A DNA stretch of 6,729 nucleotides from Methanobacteriota archaeon. GTDB taxonomy: Archaea > Thermoplasmatota > Poseidoniia > MGIII > CG-Epi1. The notes beneath the pieces are model-generated. The model saw only the letters and a list, made by a program, of their open reading frames with translations, made no database searches and was not told the DNA's origin. Below, piece by piece: positions 1 through 6,729 of the stretch. The stretch lies in assembly GCA_002731905.1 (NCBI GenBank), contig PCBV01000033.1, positions 28,500 to 35,228 of the forward strand. Direction: 5' to 3'. Every line of letters starts with the position of its first letter. Position 1 is the first letter of the stretch. The position numbers and the translations under genes were made by a program.

Positions 1-401
1 TCGGCTGAGACAATTGTCCCGGCTGGCAGGTCGAAACTGTGCCTGATTAGCAGCGCATCGTTCTCAAATGGCGATTCGCCTGAAGTGTCCCAGATGGTGT
101 TTGGATTCACATTATTGTATTCTCTGTCACCGAAGGGCGCCGCGCCAAGCGACCAGTTCGAATCATTGAACCAAGGTTGCGACCAGTTTTCAGGCGCCTC
201 GGAATAGTCGTCCAAGATAAGGAAGCGAAACATAGTTCCGTTGTCCAGGCCACTCTCCACAAGTGTGATGGGAACTTCCCCCTCCACAAGGTCATAGCCG
301 TATTCGAGCGAGAGCGCTTGCAAGTCGGCTTCGCCACTCCCCGGCACAGCGAACAGCAGTGCCGTAACGGTAGCAACTAGTAGTAGAATCTGGACCCTCA
401 T
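1..401 (-). CDS. Secreted protein with galactose-binding-like domain, N-terminal part only
   Basis: The reading frame starts at ATG 401 and stays open for 133 codons to the window edge, so the C-terminus is missing. Residues 1-25 form a clear Sec signal peptide: a basic residue at 2, a hydrophobic core (ILLLVATVTALLFAV, 5-19) and a likely signal peptidase site after GSGEA (25). The mature part has WFNDSNWSLGAAPFG (77-91), a downstream Trp at 104, then LLIRHSFDLPAG (117-128). This order (FxDSxW, GxAPFG, then a strand ending in a Phe-x-Leu-Pro-Ala-Gly turn) is typical of galactose-binding-like jelly-roll domains in secreted, often carbohydrate-related proteins. The catalytic or anchoring part would lie outside the window, so no enzyme activity can be named. 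A TATA-like box lies about 29 bases upstream and no Shine-Dalgarno is visible, which suggests a leaderless or nearly leaderless mRNA. It is divergent from the exporter gene. Secretion is well supported; the fold is moderately supported. Confidence 0.8.
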   Translation of the reverse strand, partial: MRVQILLLVATVTALLFAVPGSGEADLQALSLEYGYDLVEGEVPITLVESGLDNGTMFRFLILDDYSEAPENWSQPWFNDSNWSLGAAPFGDREYNNVNPNTIWDTSGESPFENDALLIRHSFDLPAGTIVSA

Positions 402-425
402 CGTGAATTGGCACGCCACTACCTG

Positions 426-434
426 ATATTTTAA
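426..434 (-). promoter_or_regulatory. TATA-like box of the secreted-protein gene
   Basis: Read on the minus strand this is TTAAAATAT, the most AT-rich stretch near the gene. Its centre is about 29 bases before ATG 401, so a start site 25-27 bases downstream would fall within a few bases of the ATG. It is also AT-rich on the plus strand, but used that way it would start transcription near 456, downstream of the exporter's first ATG (439). Confidence 0.6.
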
Positions 435-456
435 GACCATGGTTCGCTGCGCTAAC

Positions 457-464
457 TCTATAAG
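457..464 (+). promoter_or_regulatory. Candidate TATA-like box for the exporter gene
   Basis: The octamer TCTATAAG lies about 38 bases before the preferred TTG start at 499. Transcription starting about 26 bases downstream would begin near 487 and leave a leader of about 12 bases that contains the GAGG at 490-493. This is a weak match in a short region; the alternative is the AT-rich block at 426-434 read on the plus strand. Confidence 0.35.
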
Positions 465-489
465 AAGGCCGCTTGGGTGGCCGCACATA

Positions 490-493
490 GAGG
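490..493 (+). promoter_or_regulatory. Shine-Dalgarno GAGG that favours TTG start at 499
   Basis: GAGG sits five bases before TTG 499, the same spacing as GGGAG before the gdhA ATG in this window. No purine-rich site precedes the upstream in-frame ATG at 439. This is the main reason for choosing the later start. Confidence 0.5.
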
Positions 494-498
494 CAATT

Positions 499-3330
499 TT
501 GTCGTCTGACGAAGAGCAGGAGGGCATCCGCGGTCGCGTCGACCGTTTCTTCTCCCGACAGGCGAAGAAGCGAGATGAATTGCTAGATCGCGAGGCAATT
601 GGCGAGCGACTAGAGGAGGTCCGACGCACGATTGCGATATCCTCACCTGAGCCACTGCGAAAGCTTGCACAGAAGCGGCGCGAGCGTGCTGCCGCTCCGG
701 AGCCCGCCGTAGCCGAATCATCCACAGATGAGGTTAGAATTGGCCCTTGGTCGCGTAGTCTGGTGAAGCTGACCACTCACCAGCCGCCGGTTACGATGGG
801 GTTGATGACCGCGCTGATGTTTCTGATGCTTATTGGCATCCCGCAGGCGAATATCAATGGCGCGATGGAAGTGTATCTGCCGCGCGGTTCACCGGAGGAG
901 GCGCTGTTATTCGAGGTGCGCGAGGACTGGTCGACCGACATAATCGTAATCTACATCGAGACGCCAAACGCGCGGGACCTGAACGATGAGACCAACATCA
1001 CCTTGCGGTCGGTGCTGATTGAGATGGACTACCTGGAACGGACGCTGGATTTTATCGGGCAGATTGAGGAGGAGGACAAGCCCGGTGTTGTCCCGAGTGA
1101 TGCCGGCACCATCGACGACATCGTCTTCTCGCTCAGCATCTCGACCATCATCAAGGAGCTGCACTCGAGCAACTCCAGGGCGTATGACGCACTCATCGAT
1201 AACGGCGAAGAGTGGGCCGCGGCGGAGAGCGGCGGCATCTCCCTCCTTCTTGAGGAGGCCGTGGATGGTGTGAGGGATGCCAAGAATCTGGCGATTCTTA
1301 CCGGTGCGCTGGGTGGCTACGAGATTCCAAGCCAGAGTGACATCGACGACTACGTCGAAGATATCCCTCCGTCGGTGATGGAGAAGGTACTGCGCGACAC
1401 CAACGGCGACACTATCTGGGACACGGCGGTCATTGTCTTTGGCATTAGCGGTGACGCCGACCCTGCCGTTGTCATCGAGCGGACGTATCAGGCAATCGCG
1501 GGGCGCGGTGAAGGACTGGGCCGTCCCGACGGGCTCACCTACAGCAGTATGGAGCTGACCGGCCCGGTGCCTGTGACGCAGGCCATCACTGAGCGCTCGT
1601 TCCATGAGTTCTGGCGTGTATTCCCGCTTGGTGTCGGGCTCTGCGCACTGATGATTTTCGCGTTGCATCGGCGTATTCGGGCGGTGCTCATCGCCGGTGT
1701 CCCAACACTCTACGGTATCCTGATTACCTATGGCATCATCGGTTGGTGGGGGCGTGAAGTCACTCCCACTATTATCGCGCTCGGCCCCATACTTATGGCG
1801 CTCGGTGTGGCCTACGGGCTGCACCTCACCAATCGCTTTACCGAAGAGCAGGGCAACGCACAGGAAAGGATGATGCGCGCCATGTCTACTACGGGACGCG
1901 CCATCGTGCTCTCCGCCGTTACCACCATGATAGGTTTCGGCAGCCTGATGTACACTAATCTGGATCCGGTCTTCACCGTTGGTTTGAGCCTGACAATGGG
2001 CATCTTGATATGCTTGCTGACCACCTTCGTTATGGCTCCCGCGATTGCAGTCTGGACCAACTACGACTATCACAAGACTGAGGGTGAGTGGGGCACGCTG
2101 GCGCGGACGGTTACCGATTACAACCGGCCGGTGCTGGTGGTGCTGCTGGTGCTGATGCTGCTCTCACTTGGCGTACTCCCACTGCTCGAAACCAATATAG
2201 ATTATCTGGAGATGGTGCCCCGCGATGAGCCTACCCTAGTGGGCATCGTCAAGTATTCACAGAATTTCAATGCCGGTGCGTTGGGGATGATGATTGTGCG
2301 CGGCGATTTCCGCAACGGCTTCGACCCGGAGGAACCGGACGACGCGGTGGATCACTTAGATCAGGTGGACCTGCTGGTGGCTGGAAAGAAGGACAGCACC
2401 ACCCAAGCCGGGCTGAACGGTGTGCCGGACGTAACGGCCATCGCCGTTACCGACTTGATGAAGACTGTAAAACTCCAGACCAATCAGTCCGAGACTCTGG
2501 CCGACGCCCTCGCTTTGGTGGGTCTAGATAGTTTCGAGCGCTCGTTCTGGGAAATTATCCACGATGACTGGATCTCAGACAATGATATTTTCGGTCGGGA
2601 CGTTCAGAAGTACTTGCTGAACGTCTTCTATGATTCATTGACTGAGGAAGCTTTGGGAATGCTAATGAACGAGGACTACTCCAAAACGCTGGTTTACGTA
2701 GACATGCCGCTCAAGGATATCAAGGGAATGGAATCGGCGGTAACCGGCGTCAATGCAGTACGCGATGACTGGGAATACGCGCCAGTGCAGGTCTCGCCAC
2801 TGACCGGTGTCGCCGCCATTGGCACCAGCGTTAATGCCCAACTCATCAAGTCGCAGTTGCAAACGCTTGCCATCTGCCTTATCCTAGTATTTGTAATCCT
2901 GACCATCACTTTCGGTCGCAACTGGAAACTAGGACTGGTGACGACTCTGCCGGTGATGTGGGTTGTAGCGCTTGAGCCGCTTACCTTCGTTGGGCTGGGG
3001 CAGTCACTGAGCCTGGTAACAGTGATGATTGGCTCAATTGTTATTGGCGTCGGTATCGACTTCTCGATTCACATTACTCAGCGCGTCGTCGAGGGAGGTA
3101 TCAATTTGCCATCGGTCTACCGTGCCACGGCACGTACAGCGCAGACATTGGGGGAGGCGACTCTCGTCACGCTCTTTGGGCTAATGGCCGCTTTCGCCAT
3201 CAAAATTACTGCGCTTTGGTGGTTCGTTTTCATCATTATGGTATTGATACTCGCCTCAATGATTGCCGCCATGTTCCTGCTTCCCGCCCTTTATGCCACT
3301 ATCATCAAGGCGGGCGGAACGCTTTCGTGA
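499..3330 (+). CDS. RND/MMPL-family exporter, 12 predicted membrane segments
   Basis: This is a 943-residue protein from TTG 499; an ATG at 439 would add 20 residues but has no Shine-Dalgarno and may lie upstream of the transcription start. It has the two-fold RND plan: TM1 at about 100-117, a large outer loop (118-370), TM2-TM6 (about 372-518), TM7 (544-562), a second outer loop (563-783) and TM8-TM12 (785-932). This matches archaeal and bacterial COG1033-type exporters of hydrophobic substrates (family knowledge; no substrate can be read here). In the second half, the membrane motif GVGIDFSIHI carries the proton-relay Asp at 854. The equivalent place in the first half reads GVAYGLHL, with Ala438 where Asp is usual. 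Residues 1-95 are a charged, probably cytosolic extension (acidic SSDEEQEG, then Arg/Lys/Glu-rich and probably helical), unusual in length for the family. The stop codon overlaps the purA start, so the two are probably co-transcribed. Family assignment is strong; substrate unknown. Confidence 0.9.
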   Translation: MSSDEEQEGIRGRVDRFFSRQAKKRDELLDREAIGERLEEVRRTIAISSPEPLRKLAQKRRERAAAPEPAVAESSTDEVRIGPWSRSLVKLTTHQPPVTMGLMTALMFLMLIGIPQANINGAMEVYLPRGSPEEALLFEVREDWSTDIIVIYIETPNARDLNDETNITLRSVLIEMDYLERTLDFIGQIEEEDKPGVVPSDAGTIDDIVFSLSISTIIKELHSSNSRAYDALIDNGEEWAAAESGGISLLLEEAVDGVRDAKNLAILTGALGGYEIPSQSDIDDYVEDIPPSVMEKVLRDTNGDTIWDTAVIVFGISGDADPAVVIERTYQAIAGRGEGLGRPDGLTYSSMELTGPVPVTQAITERSFHEFWRVFPLGVGLCALMIFALHRRIRAVLIAGVPTLYGILITYGIIGWWGREVTPTIIALGPILMALGVAYGLHLTNRFTEEQGNAQERMMRAMSTTGRAIVLSAVTTMIGFGSLMYTNLDPVFTVGLSLTMGILICLLTTFVMAPAIAVWTNYDYHKTEGEWGTLARTVTDYNRPVLVVLLVLMLLSLGVLPLLETNIDYLEMVPRDEPTLVGIVKYSQNFNAGALGMMIVRGDFRNGFDPEEPDDAVDHLDQVDLLVAGKKDSTTQAGLNGVPDVTAIAVTDLMKTVKLQTNQSETLADALALVGLDSFERSFWEIIHDDWISDNDIFGRDVQKYLLNVFYDSLTEEALGMLMNEDYSKTLVYVDMPLKDIKGMESAVTGVNAVRDDWEYAPVQVSPLTGVAAIGTSVNAQLIKSQLQTLAICLILVFVILTITFGRNWKLGLVTTLPVMWVVALEPLTFVGLGQSLSLVTVMIGSIVIGVGIDFSIHITQRVVEGGINLPSVYRATARTAQTLGEATLVTLFGLMAAFAIKITALWWFVFIIMVLILASMIAAMFLLPALYATIIKAGGTLS

Positions 3331-4598
3331 GTGTCACCGTTGTCGTCGGCGCGCAGTGGGGCGACGAAGGCAAGGGCAAAATCACTGATTTCCTAGCCGC
3401 AGACGTCGCCGTAGTGGCACGTGCGCAGGGCGGCAGCAACGCTGGCCATACCGTCGTCTTCGATGGGCAGGAGTACAAACTGCACCTGCTGCCATCAGGC
3501 ATACTGCGCAGTGATGTTTTGGCTATCGCTGGCGCGGGGATGGTAATCGACCCTGAGCAATTATTGCACGAGCTGGAGCAATTGCCTGTGGAACGAGGCG
3601 AGCTGTTGCTCGACGAGCGCGCACATGTTGTAATGCCCTACCACAAGCTGCTTGATGCAGCTGAGGAAAAGGCCAAGGGTAGCGGCGCGGCCGGTACCAC
3701 TGGCCGTGGTATTGGTCCTGCCTATGGTGATCGCGCCACCCGCTTTGGTATCCGCGTTGGCGACTTGCTCGAACCGGAGACACTACGGGAGCGTCTAGCA
3801 CGCGTAGTGCCGCGCACTCAGGCGTTGCTGGCCCACTACGGTGTCACGGAACGACTGGATGAGCAAGCACTATTCACACTGGCGTCGGGATGGGGTTCAG
3901 CGCTCGTCGATAGCATTGGCAATGCTTCACTGGAGATTGCTGGACGGCTCAATCAGGGTGTTTTACTAGAGGGGGCGCAAGGCGTCCACATCGATATTGA
4001 CCACGGCATCTATCCTTTTGTCACTTCTTCGAGCCCCACGCCGGCCGGGATGGCTCAGGGTGCTGGTGTCGCACCTCAGCGTCTCTCGCGAACCGTCGGC
4101 GTTGTCAAGGGCTATACGACGCGTGTCGGCACAGGACCGTTCCCAACCGAGTTGCAGGATTCTACGGGCGATTATTTACGACAACAGGGAAACGAGTTCG
4201 GCACTACCACCGGCCGGCCGCGCCGCTGCGGCTGGCTTGACCTAGTGATGCTTGAACATTCGCAGCGGCTCTGCGGTTTCAGTGAGCTGGCATTCACAAA
4301 ACTGGATGTGATGGGCGGACTCGACAAAATCCGGGTATGCACAGCCTATGAATCTCCCCAAGGCCATCTGGAGCACTTTCCTGCTTCAATGACATTGCTG
4401 GCAGAATGTACACCAGTCTATCAGGATTTTCCAGGCTGGCCTGCGCTGTCGGGGCTGGAGTGGCTCGCCGTTGCTGAGTCAGGTGACTTGCCCCCATCTC
4501 TTTCTACTTATATAGCGTTCGTCTGCAAACAACTTGGCGTCCCGGCGGGCCTACTCTCGCTCGGTCCGGAGCGCGAGACGACGCTACGACTGCGCTAA
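3327..4598 (+). CDS. purA: Adenylosuccinate synthetase
   Basis: PurA joins IMP and aspartate using GTP to give adenylosuccinate, the first committed step from IMP to AMP, in the cytosol. The protein has 423 residues, close to the usual bacterial length (about 430), and looks complete. Visible motifs: the P-loop GAQWGDEGKGK (8-18) with catalytic Asp13; GGSNAGHT (35-42) with catalytic His41, the same numbers as in E. coli; GTTGRGIGPAYGDR (123-136); LEGAQGVHIDIDHG (214-227); TTRVGTGPFPTE (264-275); GNEFGTTTGRPRRCGW (288-303), which holds the aspartate-binding loop; TKLDVMGGLDKIRVC (324-338), which includes the guanine-binding TKLD; and LGPERETTL near the C-terminus (412-420). The start is GTG 3327, because the conserved N-terminus (SVTVVVGAQWG) begins directly after it. 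An in-frame ATG at 3216 lies deep inside the exporter gene and is rejected. The GTGA overlap with the exporter stop implies translational coupling. The stop overlaps that of the convergent minus-strand gene. Confidence 0.97.
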   Translation: MSVTVVVGAQWGDEGKGKITDFLAADVAVVARAQGGSNAGHTVVFDGQEYKLHLLPSGILRSDVLAIAGAGMVIDPEQLLHELEQLPVERGELLLDERAHVVMPYHKLLDAAEEKAKGSGAAGTTGRGIGPAYGDRATRFGIRVGDLLEPETLRERLARVVPRTQALLAHYGVTERLDEQALFTLASGWGSALVDSIGNASLEIAGRLNQGVLLEGAQGVHIDIDHGIYPFVTSSSPTPAGMAQGAGVAPQRLSRTVGVVKGYTTRVGTGPFPTELQDSTGDYLRQQGNEFGTTTGRPRRCGWLDLVMLEHSQRLCGFSELAFTKLDVMGGLDKIRVCTAYESPQGHLEHFPASMTLLAECTPVYQDFPGWPALSGLEWLAVAESGDLPPSLSTYIAFVCKQLGVPAGLLSLGPERETTLRLR

Positions 4599-4951
4599 TC
4601 CTCTTCGGCGGAGGTGACACGTTTGATAGTCTCACCAACCACCTTGATTGCGTCACCGGTCTTGTGGCCAGTACGTCCGGTAGCTTTGATGGCGTTACCA
4701 GTCGAAATTACCACTGAACCTGCAGCGTCAACCATTGAGCTGCCTGCCTTAACCATGTTTCCGCCAGCGATAACGCCGCTGCCAACCACACCGCCCAGAC
4801 GCCCGCTAACTGTCGTGGCAGTGCCTGCCGCCCGGCGAGTGATGTCGTCTGCCAGCTCAGCCGCCTTGCGCGCCGCCGAGGCGATATCGTCGACTGCTTC
4901 CCCGATACCGAGGCTGTCGATAGCACTTGACTTCTTCTTGTTCTCGGCCAT
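4595..4951 (-). CDS. Unknown small protein with glycine-led heptad repeats
   Basis: I do not recognise this 118-residue protein. It opens with a short polar, Lys-rich head (ENKKKSS, 3-9), then a probable Ala-rich amphipathic helix with acidic and basic residues (about 16-42). From residue 43 to 112 there are ten exact 7-residue units: position 1 is Gly in nine (43, 50, 57, 64, 78, 85, 92, 99, 106) and Ser in one (71), and position 4 is Val or Ile in seven. Lys is common at position 5 in the later units. It ends in the acidic tail SAEED. There is no signal peptide, no Cys and no Trp; residues about 53-67 are mildly hydrophobic but short for a membrane span. Steady coding sense, a good ATG start and a TATA-like box 26 bases upstream argue that it is real. 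A regular helix that pairs in a coiled coil or lies on a surface or membrane is plausible, but function is unknown. It runs towards purA and its TAG overlaps the purA TAA. Confidence 0.75.
   Translation of the reverse strand: MAENKKKSSAIDSLGIGEAVDDIASAARKAAELADDITRRAAGTATTVSGRLGGVVGSGVIAGGNMVKAGSSMVDAAGSVVISTGNAIKATGRTGHKTGDAIKVVGETIKRVTSAEED
4616..4825 (-). repeat. Ten tandem heptads with glycine at position 1 (protein-level repeat)
   Basis: These bases encode residues 43-112 of the unknown small protein. The units, in order from the N-terminus, begin GTA, GRL, GSG, GNM, SSM, GSV, GNA, GRT, GDA and GET. The register never slips. The DNA itself is not a simple tandem repeat: units differ in codons and residues, so the repeat appears old and selected at protein level. 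Confidence 0.75.
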
Positions 4952-4972
4952 ACTGGGAGCGCACCGGACTAC

Positions 4973-4981
4973 TATTTAATT
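4973..4981 (-). promoter_or_regulatory. TATA-like box of the heptad-protein gene
   Basis: On the minus strand this reads AATTAAATA. Its centre is 26 bases before ATG 4951, so transcription is expected to start at or next to the ATG, giving a leaderless mRNA. The bases between (GTCCGGTGCGCTCCCAGT) hold no convincing Shine-Dalgarno. Confidence 0.65.
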
Positions 4982-5014
4982 CTTTGGCGTTTTTGCGGTT
5001 GTTTGAGGTACATC

Positions 5015-5037
5015 GCGGCACCAGTAACGCATTAATA
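5015..5037 (+). promoter_or_regulatory. Promoter element, copy 1 (upstream of the ribbon-helix-helix gene)
   Basis: It reads GCGGCAC, then CAG, then TAACGCATTAATA. The TATA-like core ATTAATA (5031-5037) is centred about 23 bases before GTG 5057, with no Shine-Dalgarno between, so the transcript is probably leaderless. Apart from the three-base insertion and one A/T change, it is identical to the element before gdhA (5197-5216). The bases TAACGC would cover the place of an archaeal BRE. Confidence 0.6.
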
Positions 5038-5056
5038 CACCTGTCAATCGCACGGC

Positions 5057-5196
5057 GTGAAACATATCAATGTACGCATTCCTGACGAGGAGGCAGAGCG
5101 GTTTGACGAAATTTCAAGTTTCTGCCGCGAGTCGGGATACAACCTCTCTCAGATTGTGCGGTTGCTGGTTAAGCGCTGGTACCAGAACCAGTCCGG

Positions 5197-5206
<10 letters not shown>
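5057..5206 (+). CDS. Small ribbon-helix-helix (CopG/Arc-like) DNA-binding protein
   Basis: This is a 49-residue protein from GTG 5057 to TAA 5204-5206. There is no other start in frame, since a TAA lies at 5033-5035. The sequence fits one ribbon-helix-helix domain and little else: a beta strand with alternating residues (KHINVRIP, 2-9), helix A (DEEAERFDEISSFCRES, 10-26), a Gly-Tyr-Asn turn (27-29) and helix B opening with LSQIVRLLVKRWYQ (30-43). Proteins of this family bind palindromic DNA as dimers, placing the strand in the major groove, and often repress their own gene. It probably has a leaderless mRNA. It lies 54 bases before gdhA, and its last codons form part of the gdhA promoter element. 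Likely role: local transcription regulator. An antitoxin is the main alternative, but no toxin gene adjoins it. Confidence 0.85.
5176..5185. repeat. Perfect 10-base palindrome CTGGTACCAG
   Basis: It lies inside the 3' end of the ribbon-helix-helix gene, about 25 bases before the gdhA TATA-like core, and is followed by a second half-like AACCAG. The position would suit an operator upstream of the gdhA promoter. A GGTAC also lies upstream of copy 1 of the promoter element (5007-5011), but without the full palindrome. It could be chance, as it is also coding. Confidence 0.3.

Positions 5207-6729
<1,523 letters not shown>

Larger units (their letters stand above)
4952..5056. other. Divergent intergenic promoter region
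   Basis: These 105 bases lie between the heptad-protein gene (minus) and the ribbon-helix-helix gene (plus). They hold one TATA-like box for each direction, at 4973-4981 and 5031-5037, about 57 bases apart, and a run of five T at 4990-4994. I see no RNA gene and no convincing terminator here. Confidence 0.6.

Noticed and set aside
107..376. 89-codon minus-strand frame near the left edge
   Set aside because: It is out of frame with the signal-peptide gene starting at 401, which has a clear signal peptide and domain motif; this frame is Arg/Ser-rich with no sense.
907..2073. Long (388-codon) open frame on the minus strand inside the exporter gene
   Set aside because: Composition is rich in His, Gln, Asp and Arg with no recognisable motif. 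It lies opposite clear coding sequence for membrane helices and is a shadow of codon bias on the plus strand.
3216..3326. Upstream in-frame ATG that would extend purA by 37 residues
   Set aside because: The extension overlaps the exporter's last membrane helix, has no similarity to the PurA N-terminus, and the conserved sequence begins directly after GTG 3327, with Asp13 and His41 numbering as in E. coli.
4614..4979. 121-codon plus-strand frame opposite the heptad-protein gene
   Set aside because: It is Pro/Thr/Ala-rich without motifs. The minus-strand frame has regular heptads, a TATA-like box at the right distance and a charged N-terminus, so it is the better gene.
4990..4994. Run of five T as a possible terminator
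   Set aside because: It lies between two divergent promoters, where no plus-strand gene ends nearby, and has no hairpin before it.
5007..5022. GGT(N10)ACC imperfect palindrome upstream of copy 1, compared with GGT(N8)ACC at 5225-5238
   Set aside because: Only 10 of 16 and 10 of 14 positions are symmetric, spacing differs, and one lies upstream and one downstream of its TATA core, so a shared operator is not supported.

Overview
The window reads as chromosomal DNA of a planktonic euryarchaeon. A Marine Group II/III relative (Poseidoniales-like) is my best guess, but that is inference. The case rests on compact gene packing, short AT-rich TATA-like boxes placed about 23-30 bases before several start codons with no ribosome binding site between (the archaeal leaderless pattern), a COG1033-type RND/MMPL exporter, and a secreted protein with a galactose-binding-like fold. 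Several enzymes look bacterial in type, notably the glutamate dehydrogenase. No rRNA, tRNA, CRISPR array, insertion sequence or recognisable origin was seen. There is no gene-free stretch over 300 bases.

Layout, left to right. (1) 1-401, minus strand: N-terminal part of a secreted protein that runs off the window edge. (2) A short divergent promoter region, then an RND/MMPL exporter on the plus strand, best started at TTG 499. (3) purA (adenylosuccinate synthetase), joined to the exporter by a GTGA stop/start overlap. (4) On the minus strand, a 118-residue unknown protein whose stop codon overlaps the purA stop tail to tail; its C-terminal 70 residues form ten 7-residue repeats led by glycine. 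(5) A divergent promoter region of about 105 bases. (6) A 49-residue ribbon-helix-helix DNA-binding protein on the plus strand. (7) gdhA (glutamate dehydrogenase), with its own promoter and Shine-Dalgarno. (8) The first 44 codons of an EamA/DMT-family transporter, joined to gdhA by a TTGA overlap.

How the parts may work together: exporter and purA look co-transcribed, and so do gdhA and the EamA transporter. The most interesting point is that the small ribbon-helix-helix gene and gdhA share nearly the same promoter sequence (GCGGCAC, then TAACGCWTTAATA). The second copy is embedded in the last codons of the regulator gene. This suggests, without proving it, that the small protein controls itself and the glutamate dehydrogenase/transporter pair. 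The second point of interest is the glycine-heptad protein, for which I recognise no family.
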